DNA from: Mesorhizobium sp. NZP2077
GTDB lineage: Bacteria; Pseudomonadota; Alphaproteobacteria; Rhizobiales; Rhizobiaceae
DNA length: 64,000 nucleotides
Direction: 5' to 3'
Assembly (NCBI RefSeq): GCF_013170805.1
Contig: NZ_CP051293.1
Coordinates: 4,160,001 to 4,224,000, forward strand
Position 1 is the first letter of the stretch. Every line of letters starts with the position of its first letter. A program made the translations under genes and the position numbers. The notes beneath the pieces are model-generated. The model was not told the DNA's origin, ran no database searches, and saw only the letters and a program-made list of their open reading frames with translations. Shown in pieces: positions 9,787 to 18,359 of this stretch.

Positions 9787-9803
9787 TTGGCATGGGGGTT
9801 GCA
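9787..9803 (+). promoter_or_regulatory. Sigma-54 (RpoN) promoter of the urt operon
   Basis: TTGGCATGGGGGTTGCA matches the -24/-12 consensus: GG and GC elements are separated by exactly ten bases, with the flanking TGG and TTGCA also conserved. It lies 44 bases before the urtA ATG. Urea transport operons are classic nitrogen-starvation genes, so NtrC-activated transcription is the expected mode; this is inferred, not shown. Confidence 0.85.
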
Positions 9804-9846
9804 TTGTATTGTCGTGGTGCAATCAACCAGCTTGGGAGTCTTCCGT

Positions 9847-11157
9847 ATGAGGGGTAATTTCTCGACAATAACAAAAATGTTTTCGGCGAGCGTTGTTGCC
9901 GCCGGTCTGTTGATGTCGGCTCCCGCCAGGGCGGCCGAGGACACGATCAAGGTCGGCATTCTCCATTCGCTGTCGGGGACTATGGCGATTTCGGAGACGA
10001 CGCTGAAGGACGCGATGCTGATGCTCATCGAGCAACAGAACGCCAAGGGCGGCCTGCTCGGCAAGAAGCTCGAGGCCGTCGTCGTCGATCCGGCTTCCAA
10101 CTGGCCGCTGTTCGCCGAGAAGGCGCGCGAGCTGATTTCGAAGGACAAAGTTGCGGCTGTGTTCGGCTGCTGGACGTCGGTGTCGCGCAAATCGGTGCTG
10201 CCGGTGTTCTCCGAACTCGACAACATCCTGTTCTATCCCGTCCAGTATGAGGGCGAGGAAAGCGAGCGCAACGTCTTCTACACCGGTGCGGCTCCGAACC
10301 AGCAGGCCATTCCGGCCGTCGACTATCTGATGAGCAAGGATGGCGGCTCGGTGAAGCGTTGGGTGCTGGAAGGCACCGACTACGTCTATCCGCGCACCAC
10401 CAACAAGATTCTCGAAGCCTATCTGAAATCCAAGGGCGTCGCGGCCGAGGACATCATGACCAACTATACGCCGTTCGGTTTCTCGGACTGGCAGACGGAA
10501 GTCTCGGCGATCAAGAAATTCGGTTCGGCCGGCAAGAAGACCGCTGTCGTCTCGACCGTCAACGGCGATGCCAATGTGCCGTTCTACAAGGAACTCGGCA
10601 ACCAGGGCATCAAGGCTGAGGACATCCCGGTCATGGCCTTCTCGGTCGGCGAGGAAGAACTGGCCGGTCTCGACACCAAGCCGCTGGTCGGCCATCTCGC
10701 CGCCTGGAACTATTTCGAGAGCGTCAACACGCCTGAGAACAAGAAGTTCATCTCCGACTGGCACAAGTTCATCAAGAACAACAAGCGCACCACCAACGAC
10801 CCGATGGAAGCCCACTATATCGGCTTCAACATGTGGGTGAAGGCGGTTGAGAAGGCCGGCACCACCGATCCGGACAAGGTCATCGATGCCATGATCGGCG
10901 TTTCGGTGCCGAACCTTACCGGCGGCTATTCGACGATGATGCCGAACCACCACATCACCAAGCCTGTCCTGATCGGCGAAATCCAGGCCAATGGCCAGTT
11001 CCAAACGGTTTCGAAGACGCCGGGCCTTGTGATGGGCGACGAATGGTCCGACTACCTGCCGGATTCCAAGGACCTGATCTCCGATTGGCGCGCGCCGCTC
11101 AGCTGCGGCAACTTCAACGTCAAAACCGGCAAGTGCGGCGGCAAGGGCACGAACTGA
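9847..11157 (+). CDS. urtA: Urea ABC transporter, substrate-binding protein
   Basis: The 436-residue protein has a signal peptide (about residues 1-28, ending APARAAED) and the type-1 periplasmic binding fold of the UrtA family: IKVGILHSLSGTMAISE, VFGCWTSVSRKSVLPV, LFYPVQYEGEE and YVYPRTTNKILE. UrtA captures urea (and short amides) in the periplasm and delivers it to UrtBC. It is the first gene of urtABCDE, followed by 106 bases with strong hairpins before urtB. A start 32 codons upstream is in frame but overlaps the sigma-54 promoter, so the ATG at 9847 is chosen. Confidence 0.95.
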   Translation: MRGNFSTITKMFSASVVAAGLLMSAPARAAEDTIKVGILHSLSGTMAISETTLKDAMLMLIEQQNAKGGLLGKKLEAVVVDPASNWPLFAEKARELISKDKVAAVFGCWTSVSRKSVLPVFSELDNILFYPVQYEGEESERNVFYTGAAPNQQAIPAVDYLMSKDGGSVKRWVLEGTDYVYPRTTNKILEAYLKSKGVAAEDIMTNYTPFGFSDWQTEVSAIKKFGSAGKKTAVVSTVNGDANVPFYKELGNQGIKAEDIPVMAFSVGEEELAGLDTKPLVGHLAAWNYFESVNTPENKKFISDWHKFIKNNKRTTNDPMEAHYIGFNMWVKAVEKAGTTDPDKVIDAMIGVSVPNLTGGYSTMMPNHHITKPVLIGEIQANGQFQTVSKTPGLVMGDEWSDYLPDSKDLISDWRAPLSCGNFNVKTGKCGGKGTN

Positions 11158-11168
11158 TCCTCCCGGGC

Positions 11169-11231
11169 TGGACCTCCGGGTCCATGTCCAAGACCGCGCG
11201 CGTCCGGACGGTTCCTCCACCGTCCGGACGC
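11169..11231 (+). promoter_or_regulatory. Tandem intercistronic hairpins between urtA and urtB
   Basis: First, TGGACC-TCCG-GGTCCA (11169-11184) forms a six-pair stem with a four-base loop. Second, GCGTCCGGACGG / CCGTCCGGACGC (11200-11211 and 11220-11231) is a perfect 12-pair stem with an eight-base loop. Neither is followed by a T-run. Such structures often protect the 3' end of a binding-protein message and so raise its level relative to the permease genes, or cause partial termination. Confidence 0.65.
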
Positions 11232-11263
11232 CCACTTCAACGTTCAAGGGTCACCAAAAACCG

Positions 11264-12880
11264 ATGAAGATCTTCCACGCGATGGGCCTGACGCTCTTGT
11301 TCCTGCTGACGACGCTGTCGTCTTCGGGCGCTGCGGAAGCCGATCTGCGTGCCATCATTGCCAAATTCGCGACAGTAACCGACTTTTCCGAGACGGGAGC
11401 TGTAGTTCAAGAGTTGACGGCCACAGGCGATCCGGCAGTCGAACGTCCGCTTGCTGCATTGGCGGATGGCAATCTTTACGTTCGTACCGCCGACTCGATG
11501 GTGTTTGTCGGCAAGGAAGGCGACGAGAACGTCCAGCTTTTCGATCCGCTGAGCGGCGAGGCAGCGGGCGAGGCCTCCCAGGACGACATCACCCAGATCA
11601 GCGTCAACAACACCTTGCGCCGCGCCATCCGAGATGCATTGGGCACATTGACGCTCGGTTCGAAGGATCCGACTGTCCGCATCGCCGCCGCCGACACCAT
11701 GTTCAAGACGCCGGACGCCACAAATATCGGACCGCTCGACGCAGCGATCGCCAGTGAAAGCGTGGCGAGCGTCAAGGCCCTGCTCGAACAGGCCCGCGCC
11801 GCCTCGGTTCTTGTCTCCGACCGGCCTGATGCAGACAAGCTGGCGGCCATCGCACTGGTCGGCGCGCGCGGCGACCGCGACGCGGTTTCGCTGCTCACTT
11901 CGGTCGAGGCCAATGCCTCGGGAGCCGTGAAGGAAGCGGCGACGGCCGCGATCGCCAGCATCAACTCGACGCTGGCTTTCTGGGATGTAGGTCAGAACAT
12001 CTGGTACGGCATCTCGCTGGGCTCGGTGCTGCTGCTCGCGGCGATCGGGCTCGCCATCACCTTCGGCGTCATGGGCGTCATCAACATGGCGCACGGCGAG
12101 ATGGTCATGCTTGGCGCCTACACCACCTTCGTCGTCCAGCAGGTGATCCGCACGTCCTTTCCCGGCCTGTTCGACTGGTCGCTGGTGATCGCGCTGCCGC
12201 TTGCCTTTCTGGTCTCGGCGCTGGTTGGCCTGATCATCGAGCGCGGCGTCATCCGCTTCCTCTACGGCCGGCCGCTGGAGACGCTTCTGGCGACCTGGGG
12301 CGTGTCGCTGATCCTGCAGCAGGCGGTGCGCTCGATCTTCGGGCCGACCAACCAGGAGGTCGGCAACCCCTCGTGGATGTCAGGGTCGTTCAACGTTGGT
12401 CAGCTCGCCATCACCTGGAACCGTCTGTGGATCCTGGTCTTCGCGCTCACCGTCTTCGGCCTGCTGCTCTACGTCATGAAGCGCACGCCCTGGGGCTTGC
12501 AGATGCGTGCCGTCACCGCCAACCGGCGCATGGCGGCCTCGATGGGCATCAGGACGCCATGGGTCGACGCGCTGACTTTCGCGCTCGGATCCGGCATTGC
12601 CGGCATCGCCGGCGTGGCGCTCAGCCAGATCGACAACGTCTCGCCCAATCTCGGCCGCGGCTACATCATCGACAGCTTCATGGTCGTGGTCTTCGGTGGT
12701 GTCGGCAATCTCTGGGGCACGCTGGTCGGCGCCTTTTCGCTCGGCATCGTCAACAAGTTCCTCGAGCCCTATGCCGGCGCCGTGCTCGGCAAGATCGTCG
12801 TGCTGGTGCTGATCATCCTGTTCATCCAGAAACGCCCGCGCGGCCTGTTCGCGCTCAAGGGCAGGGCGGTGGAAGCATGA
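11264..12880 (+). CDS. urtB: Urea ABC transporter, permease UrtB
   Basis: The 538-residue protein has a signal-like N-terminus (MKIFHAMGLTLLFLLTTLSSS) and a roughly 220-residue extracytoplasmic domain. A LivH-type permease follows from about residue 245, with several hydrophobic helices and the family segments FGVMGVINMAHGEMVMLGAY and NRRMAASMGI (cytoplasmic loop that meets the ATPases). The large N-terminal domain is normal for UrtB and separates it from LivH. The stop overlaps the urtC start (ATGA), so translation is probably coupled. Confidence 0.93.
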   Translation: MKIFHAMGLTLLFLLTTLSSSGAAEADLRAIIAKFATVTDFSETGAVVQELTATGDPAVERPLAALADGNLYVRTADSMVFVGKEGDENVQLFDPLSGEAAGEASQDDITQISVNNTLRRAIRDALGTLTLGSKDPTVRIAAADTMFKTPDATNIGPLDAAIASESVASVKALLEQARAASVLVSDRPDADKLAAIALVGARGDRDAVSLLTSVEANASGAVKEAATAAIASINSTLAFWDVGQNIWYGISLGSVLLLAAIGLAITFGVMGVINMAHGEMVMLGAYTTFVVQQVIRTSFPGLFDWSLVIALPLAFLVSALVGLIIERGVIRFLYGRPLETLLATWGVSLILQQAVRSIFGPTNQEVGNPSWMSGSFNVGQLAITWNRLWILVFALTVFGLLLYVMKRTPWGLQMRAVTANRRMAASMGIRTPWVDALTFALGSGIAGIAGVALSQIDNVSPNLGRGYIIDSFMVVVFGGVGNLWGTLVGAFSLGIVNKFLEPYAGAVLGKIVVLVLIILFIQKRPRGLFALKGRAVEA

Positions 12881-14112
12881 TTGCCGGACGCTTCTTTGCC
12901 GCCGGCGCGGACCACCGCATCGCCATCACCATCTTCGTCCTGCTGGCGGTGGCCATCGTCGTGCCGCTGCTCAACCTGGCGGTGTCGCCGGCGAGCGCGT
13001 TCTACATCCCGTCCTATATCGTGGCGCTGACCGGCAAGTATCTCTGCTATGCGTTGCTGGCGCTCGCGCTCGACCTGGTCTGGGGCTATTGCGGCATCCT
13101 TTCGCTTGGCCACGGCGCCTTCTTCGCGCTCGGCGGCTACGCGATGGGCATGTATCTGATGCGCCAGATCGGCTCGCGCGGCGTCTATGGTAACCCGATC
13201 CTGCCTGACTTCATGGTCTTCCTGAACTACAAGGAATTGCCCTGGTTCTGGTACGGCTTCGACCATTTCTGGTTCGCCGGTCTCATGGTGCTTGCGGTGC
13301 CCGGCCTGCTCGCCTTCGTCTTCGGCTGGTTCGCCTTCCGCAGCCGCGTCACCGGCGTCTATCTCTCCATCATCACCCAGGCGATGACCTATGCGCTGCT
13401 GCTTGCCTTCTTCCGCAACGACATGGGCTTCGGCGGCAACAATGGCCTGACCGATTTCAAGGATATTCTGGGCTTCAACGTACAGGCCGACGCGACGCGT
13501 TCGGCGCTGTTTGCCGCGAGCGCGGTGATGCTCGCGCTCGCCGTGTTCATCACCTGGGCGATCGTCGGCTCCAAATACGGCAAGCTCTTGATGGCGGTGC
13601 GCGACGCCGAGAGCCGCACGCGCTTCCTCGGCTGGCGGGCGGAGAACGTAAAGCTGTTCGCCTTCACCGTATCGGCCGTCATGGCCGGCATTGCCGGTGC
13701 GCTCTATGTGCCGCAGGTCGGCATCATCAATCCCGGTGAGTTCGAGCCGTCCAATTCGATCGAGGTGGTGATCTGGGCGGCCGTCGGCGGGCGCGGCACC
13801 ATCGTCGGGCCTATCATCGGCGCGCTGCTGGTCAATGCCGGCAAATCCTGGTTCACCGGCGTGCTGCCGGAGCTCTGGCTGTTCGCGCTCGGCGGACTGT
13901 TCGTCGCCGTCACGCTGCTTTTGCCGAAGGGCATCATCGGTATGTGGGATAGCTGGCGCGGCAATGCGAAGGCGTTGCGCGCAGCCTCTGCCGCTGAAGA
14001 AGCCGGCACCGAGGTTGCCCTGGCGACCGCGACCTCGAAGCCCGCTCGCTCGCCGGCGAGAAATCCAGGCGAATGGTCCTGGTCCGACCCTGAGCCGCAG
14101 GCGGCGGAGTAG
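12877..14112 (+). CDS. urtC: Urea ABC transporter, permease UrtC
   Basis: The 411-residue LivM-type permease starts MIAGRFFAAGADHR with the ATG overlapping the urtB stop. It has about nine to ten hydrophobic helices, the segment LVWGYCGILSLGHGAFFALG and the cytoplasmic loop RDAESRTRFLGWRAENVK that contacts the ATPases. It pairs with UrtB to form the membrane channel. The C-terminal tail of about 45 residues is Ala/Pro/Ser-rich and hydrophilic. A much longer in-frame upstream extension is a shadow inside urtB. Confidence 0.93.
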   Translation: MIAGRFFAAGADHRIAITIFVLLAVAIVVPLLNLAVSPASAFYIPSYIVALTGKYLCYALLALALDLVWGYCGILSLGHGAFFALGGYAMGMYLMRQIGSRGVYGNPILPDFMVFLNYKELPWFWYGFDHFWFAGLMVLAVPGLLAFVFGWFAFRSRVTGVYLSIITQAMTYALLLAFFRNDMGFGGNNGLTDFKDILGFNVQADATRSALFAASAVMLALAVFITWAIVGSKYGKLLMAVRDAESRTRFLGWRAENVKLFAFTVSAVMAGIAGALYVPQVGIINPGEFEPSNSIEVVIWAAVGGRGTIVGPIIGALLVNAGKSWFTGVLPELWLFALGGLFVAVTLLLPKGIIGMWDSWRGNAKALRAASAAEEAGTEVALATATSKPARSPARNPGEWSWSDPEPQAAE

Positions 14113-14118
14113 GCGACC

Positions 14119-14865
14119 ATGAGCAAATCGAACACCATCCTCTATCTCGACGGCGTCTCGGTCTCCTTCGACGGCTTTCGCGCCATCAACAATCTGTCGC
14201 TGGTGCTCGACAAGGGTGAGATGCGCGCCATCATCGGCCCCAATGGCGCCGGAAAGACGACGATGATGGACATCGTCACCGGCAAGACGCGGCCCGACGA
14301 GGGCGAAGTGTTCTTCGACGGCCAGGTCGATCTCACCAGGCATGACGAGGCCGAGATTGCCATGATGGGCATCGGTCGCAAATTCCAGAAGCCGACGGTC
14401 TTCGAAAGCCACACGATCGAAGAAAACCTGATGTTGGCACTGAAAGGCCCGCGTTCGATCTTCCCGGCGCTCTTTCATCGCCGCTCGGCCGCCGAGGCGC
14501 GGCAGATCGACGACATTCTCGGCATCATCCGGCTGGGCGACAAGCGCCATGAGCTGGCGGCCAATCTCAGCCACGGCCAGAAACAGTGGCTGGAGATCGG
14601 CATGCTGTTGGCGCAGGATCCAAAGCTGCTTTTGGTCGACGAGCCGGTGGCCGGTATGACCGATGCCGAGACCGAGGAGACCGCGCGGCTGCTCAAGGAC
14701 ATTGCGCGCGACCATTCGGTCATCGTCGTCGAGCACGACATGCATTTCGTGCGCGAACTCGGCGTCAAGGTGACCTGCCTGCACGAGGGCTCGGTGCTGT
14801 CGGAAGGCACACTCGATTTCGTTTCGGCCGACGAGCGCGTCGTCGAAGTCTATCTGGGGAGATGA
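14119..14865 (+). CDS. urtD: Urea ABC transporter, ATPase UrtD
   Basis: The 248-residue ATPase is of the LivG type: Walker A GPNGAGKTT, Q-loop region GRKFQKPTVFE, signature NLSHGQKQWLEIG (modified from LSGGQ, as usual in UrtD), Walker B LLLVDEPVAGM and switch His in VVEHDMHFV. It powers urea uptake as a heterodimer with UrtE. It starts six bases after the urtC stop. Confidence 0.94.
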   Translation: MSKSNTILYLDGVSVSFDGFRAINNLSLVLDKGEMRAIIGPNGAGKTTMMDIVTGKTRPDEGEVFFDGQVDLTRHDEAEIAMMGIGRKFQKPTVFESHTIEENLMLALKGPRSIFPALFHRRSAAEARQIDDILGIIRLGDKRHELAANLSHGQKQWLEIGMLLAQDPKLLLVDEPVAGMTDAETEETARLLKDIARDHSVIVVEHDMHFVRELGVKVTCLHEGSVLSEGTLDFVSADERVVEVYLGR

Positions 14866-14936
14866 GCATGGTTTGGCGAGTTCAATTCCATCGCTTCGAT
14901 CTGTCGTTTCTCCGATTCTGGAAAAGGCGCTGAGAC

Positions 14937-15632
14937 ATGCTCGAAGTTTCAAACGCCACGCTCCATTACGGTGCCGCCCAGGCGCTGCGTGGCGTTTCGC
15001 TGAAGGCGGGCGCCGGCAAGATCACTTGCGTGCTCGGCCGCAACGGCGTCGGCAAGACCAGTTTGATGAGATCGATCGTCGGCCACCACCGGCTGACGAG
15101 CGGAAGCGTTGCCTTCGAGGGGAAGGCGCTCGACCGGAGCGCGGCGTATGACCGCGCCCGGTCGGGCATCGCTTTCGTACCGCAGGGCAGGGAGATCTTT
15201 CCCCTGCTCACGGTGCGCGAAAACCTGGAATCGGGTTTTGCCCCGTTGAAGCGTGCCGACCGCAACGTGCCGGCGCATGTCTTCGAACTGTTTCCGGTGC
15301 TGAAGCAGATGCTCGGCCGCCGTGGCGGCGATCTTTCCGGCGGTCAGCAGCAGCAACTGGCCATCGGCAGGGCACTGGTCATGCGGCCGAAGCTGCTGGT
15401 CCTCGATGAGCCGACGGAAGGCATCCAGCCATCGATCATCAAGGACATCGGTCGCGCCATCCGTTACCTGCGCGACCAGGCCGGCATTGCGGTGCTGCTG
15501 GTCGAACAGTATCTCGACTTCTGCCGCGAACTCGCCGATGAGGTCAACATCATGGACCGGGGCCAGATCGTCCATACTGGCCCGGCGGAAGATTTAGATC
15601 GCGCTGATGTGCGAAAGTTCCTTACCGTCTAG
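14937..15632 (+). CDS. urtE: Urea ABC transporter, ATPase UrtE
   Basis: The 231-residue ATPase is of the LivF type: Walker A GRNGVGKTS, signature DLSGGQQQQLAIGRAL, Walker B LLVLDEPTEGIQPS and the switch segment LLVEQYLDF. It completes the urea importer with UrtD. The 71-base gap after urtD holds a 21-codon reading frame (14868-14933, MVWRVQFHRF...) that ends three bases before urtE; I see no evidence that it is a gene, though it could couple translation. No convincing terminator follows; 15633-15900 holds nothing I recognise. Confidence 0.94.
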   Translation: MLEVSNATLHYGAAQALRGVSLKAGAGKITCVLGRNGVGKTSLMRSIVGHHRLTSGSVAFEGKALDRSAAYDRARSGIAFVPQGREIFPLLTVRENLESGFAPLKRADRNVPAHVFELFPVLKQMLGRRGGDLSGGQQQQLAIGRALVMRPKLLVLDEPTEGIQPSIIKDIGRAIRYLRDQAGIAVLLVEQYLDFCRELADEVNIMDRGQIVHTGPAEDLDRADVRKFLTV

Positions 15633-15900
15633 AATCGGTGCTGGATTTCGACTGACAATCCAAAATCTTTGGCAAGTCCAATATTTCTTCCATCCGGCGA
15701 TCTGCATCTCTGGTGCACCAGAGGCTGCATGCTAGTCTTTTGTTGGCTTTGTGAGTCGGCCGCTTCCGTATCAGTCTGGTTATCGCAGATCGAGGGCGCG
15801 GCGAAGGCCGGGCAAGTTCCACGCAAGCAAGGCTTCCTAGCTTCCCCCTCTGCGATCTCTGTCGTTCAACGCGTTTGGGCACACAGGCTAAGGGACAGCC

Positions 15901-16077
15901 ATGGAACGTTACGTCGAGGACTACCAGAAGCGGCGGCTTACCGAACGCGTCGACATCATCGCCGCCATCAACATCCTGAGATCACAGGGCTGCGACTACG
16001 ACGACCTGATCGAGGAGATCACCAAGGTGTTCTACGTCGATCTCGATACTTTCAATGAAATCGTCATGGCGGCATAA
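15901..16077 (+). CDS. Small conserved-looking protein, 58 residues, unknown function
   Basis: An ATG preceded by GGGAC opens a 58-codon frame reading MERYVEDYQKRRLTERVDII, then AAINILRSQGCDYDDLIEEI and a tail VDLDTFNEIVMAA. It is acidic, soluble and predicted all-helical. Codon usage is like the neighbouring genes and the next repeat begins just after the stop. It is short enough to be missed by automated calling. I recall similar short proteins in Rhizobiales but cannot name a function. Confidence 0.72.
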   Translation: MERYVEDYQKRRLTERVDIIAAINILRSQGCDYDDLIEEITKVFYVDLDTFNEIVMAA

Positions 16078-16087
16078 GCCGCCTTCG

Positions 16088-16138
16088 CTTAAGCGCGTCG
16101 GGTGACGCGCTTAAGGCCTTTGATTTTATTCGTGTCGT
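16088..16138 (+). repeat. Short, degenerate copy of the cckA-flanking repeat
   Basis: CTTAAGCGCGTC / GACGCGCTTAAG forms a perfect 12-pair stem with a GGGT loop (16088-16115), followed by TTTGATTTTATTCGTGTCGT. This resembles the first arm and the start of the second arm of the repeats at 3391 and 6112 but lacks the rest. It lies between two convergent genes and could act as a bidirectional transcription terminator. Confidence 0.6.
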
Positions 16139-16147
16139 AGCGTGCGA

Positions 16148-17296
16148 TCAGCTCGCGCGCCGGAATGGAGAAGCGGTGACGCGGTTGCGGCCGCCGCGCT
16201 TTGCGTCGTAGAGCGCCCTGTCGGCGGCGCTGAGCACCTTGTCGAAGCTGATGCCGTCTTTGCTGCCGAACGCAAACCCGGCACTGACCGTGCAGGTCAG
16301 GGATCCCGTCTCGGTTTCGATCAGGCGCGTCGCGAAGGCGGCCCGGATGCGCTCGGCCGCTTCCTCGACCGTCTCCGGCAGGGTGCGCTTCAGCACCAGC
16401 GCGAATTCCTCGCCGCCCATGCGTGCGGCAACGTCGGTCTGGCGAAGATTGCCGGCGAGTTCCCCAGCAAACACCTTCAGCACCTCGTCGCCCGCCGCGT
16501 GGCCGAATTCGTCGTTGATGGCTTTGAAATTGTCGAGGTCGAAGACGATCACGGCGGTAAAGGCGCCGACGGGGACATGGCCATGCAGGTCGAACAGCGC
16601 ACGCCGGTTGAGCAGGCCGGTCAGGGGATCGGTCAAAGCATTGCGGCGGTGGTGCCTGGCCAGGCGCCCCTGGTTGAGCGCAAGCGACAGGGCGCCGATA
16701 CCCGTCATGCTTGCGATGACGACGATGAGGCTCAATTCCTCGGCCCAGTTGCTGGGCGCATGGCCGAGAACCAGCTTTCCGTCCTCAATAAGAACCATGG
16801 CACAGAGCGCGAAGGACGTGGCCGTGGCTGCATAGAGTGCGGTGAGGCCGATCGTCAGGGCAGGGGCTTCGTCGCGGCCTTTCCAGTATTCGAGCGCTGT
16901 CGCGACCAGGAGCAGGGCGGCGAACAGGTTCTCGAACATGAAGCCGAGGCCGTCATAACCCAGAGCCATGGCAGGCAGCGCTATCGCCAGCGAAACGCAG
17001 CCCCACAGTGCCCGCGGCAGCGGCGAGCCGCCCGTTCTGAACTGGTAGGCCGCACCCAGCATGGTCGAGAAACCGAGCAGCAACAAAGCGAGCGTGGCTA
17101 TGCCGAGCACGCGCCCGGGCATATCGATATAGGCGTCATAGACAAAGATATCGCCAACCACGAACACTAGGCTGACCGCCCATGTCAGCAGGAACTTTTC
17201 CGAGCGGGCGGTCAACCACATGCCGAACAATGTCAGGCTCAGGCAAGCGGCGGAGAAACCGACAGCCAGCAGAAGTGAAGTGTAGTCGAGCGACAT
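16148..17296 (-). CDS. Membrane-bound diguanylate cyclase (GGDEF)
   Basis: The 382-residue protein starts MSLDYTSLLLAV after a GAAAGAGG ribosome site; the ATG at 17362 would add 22 hydrophilic residues with no support. About six hydrophobic helices occupy residues 1-205. The GGDEF domain follows, with DPLTGLLNRRALFD, FDLDNFKAINDEFGH and the active-site loop MGGEEF. RQTD, five residues before it, is an RxxD inhibitory site, so product feedback is expected. It should make cyclic di-GMP; the N-terminal sensor has no recognised ligand. It appears monocistronic. Confidence 0.9.
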   Translation of the reverse strand: MSLDYTSLLLAVGFSAACLSLTLFGMWLTARSEKFLLTWAVSLVFVVGDIFVYDAYIDMPGRVLGIATLALLLLGFSTMLGAAYQFRTGGSPLPRALWGCVSLAIALPAMALGYDGLGFMFENLFAALLLVATALEYWKGRDEAPALTIGLTALYAATATSFALCAMVLIEDGKLVLGHAPSNWAEELSLIVVIASMTGIGALSLALNQGRLARHHRRNALTDPLTGLLNRRALFDLHGHVPVGAFTAVIVFDLDNFKAINDEFGHAAGDEVLKVFAGELAGNLRQTDVAARMGGEEFALVLKRTLPETVEEAAERIRAAFATRLIETETGSLTCTVSAGFAFGSKDGISFDKVLSAADRALYDAKRGGRNRVTASPFRRAS

Positions 17297-17478
17297 GCCC
17301 CTCTTTCCCTGCCGGCGGCGACTCCAGCTCTGCGGCTTGGCATCGTCGCATTCATGCGGCAAGGAAGTGTCGATAAGGTTACGATGGAGGCGAAGATGCT
17401 ACGCATAGGCGCTTTGCTACGCGCAAAACGCATAGATGATGCGCTTTCAGCATGTAGCCGGACCGCTGCGGATGGTTG

Positions 17479-18285
17479 TCAGTCGGCTACCCGTTTCATC
17501 AGCGCCATCGCGCCGAAGGGGGCACGCACCTTGCCCTCGGTTATGAAGTAGACGAAGACGTCGCGTGGTTGCACCGGTGCGTCCGTGGCGGGATCGGCGC
17601 GCCGCAAATCGCGCGGCTGCTTGCCCTCAGCCCATGTTTTTACCCGCGCCGCCCATTCGTCGAGGCCCTTTGGCGTGTAGCAATCGGGATTGTCGTCGGA
17701 ACCCGTCTGCAGCCGTGCATAGACGAAGTCACCGGTGACATCGGCGATATCAGGATATTTGGCATGGTCGGCATAGACGATCGCCGCCTTGTACTTGCGG
17801 GCAAGCGCTGCGAATTCCGGCACGATGAAACTGTCGTTGCGGACTTCGAGTGCATGGCGCAGCGCGACGCCATCCTGCTTTTCCGGCAGCAGTTTCAAAA
17901 AGGCTTCGAAATCGTCCGGATCGAATTTTTTCGTCGGCGCAAACTGCCACAGGATCGGCCCGAGCTTGTCGCCAAGTGCGGCAACACCGGAGCCGAGGAA
18001 GCGAGCTATCGATTCGCCGGCTTCGCCCAGCACGCGGCGGTTGGTGACGAAGCGGTTGCCTTTCAGCGAATAAACGAAACCGTCCGGCGCTTCGCTGGCC
18101 CATTTGACGAAGGTCGGCTCCTTGAAGCTGGAATAGTAGGTGCCGTTGACCTCGATGCTCGGCACCTGCCGGCTGGCATATTGCAGCTGCTTGGCCTTCG
18201 ACAGTTTGTCCGGATAGAAGGACGTGTCCCAGGGCTCGAAGGTCCAGCCGCCCATGCCGGAGCGGATTGTTCCCGATTTGCTCAT
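17479..18285 (-). CDS. DUF72-family protein
   Basis: The 268-residue protein starts MSKSGTIRSGMGGW after a GGAGGAGA ribosome site. It has the TIM-barrel-like DUF72 features: GWTFEPWDTSFYP, VEVNGTYYS-like IEVNGTYYSSF, FVYSLKGNRF, LGPILWQFAP, LEVRNDSF and a C-terminal DVFVYFI. Members are widespread and their biochemical role is unknown. It is alone on this strand between the cyclase and the methyltransferase-like gene. A five-codon longer start at 18300 is possible but less well placed. Confidence 0.85.
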   Translation of the reverse strand: MSKSGTIRSGMGGWTFEPWDTSFYPDKLSKAKQLQYASRQVPSIEVNGTYYSSFKEPTFVKWASEAPDGFVYSLKGNRFVTNRRVLGEAGESIARFLGSGVAALGDKLGPILWQFAPTKKFDPDDFEAFLKLLPEKQDGVALRHALEVRNDSFIVPEFAALARKYKAAIVYADHAKYPDIADVTGDFVYARLQTGSDDNPDCYTPKGLDEWAARVKTWAEGKQPRDLRRADPATDAPVQPRDVFVYFITEGKVRAPFGAMALMKRVAD

Positions 18286-18359
18286 GGACTTCTCCTCCAA
18301 AGTGTTTTGTCATGAGGGGCTTGCGTTGGTAAAAAACGATCCGCGACCGGCAATTTCGG

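Noticed and set aside
9823..11247. 474-codon minus-strand frame opposite urtA
   Set aside because: Shadow of urtA with Arg/His/Asp-rich composition and no family motif.
12769..14952. 727-codon minus-strand frame opposite urtC and urtD
   Set aside because: His/Arg/Asp-rich shadow frame; the plus-strand genes carry clear permease and ATPase motifs.
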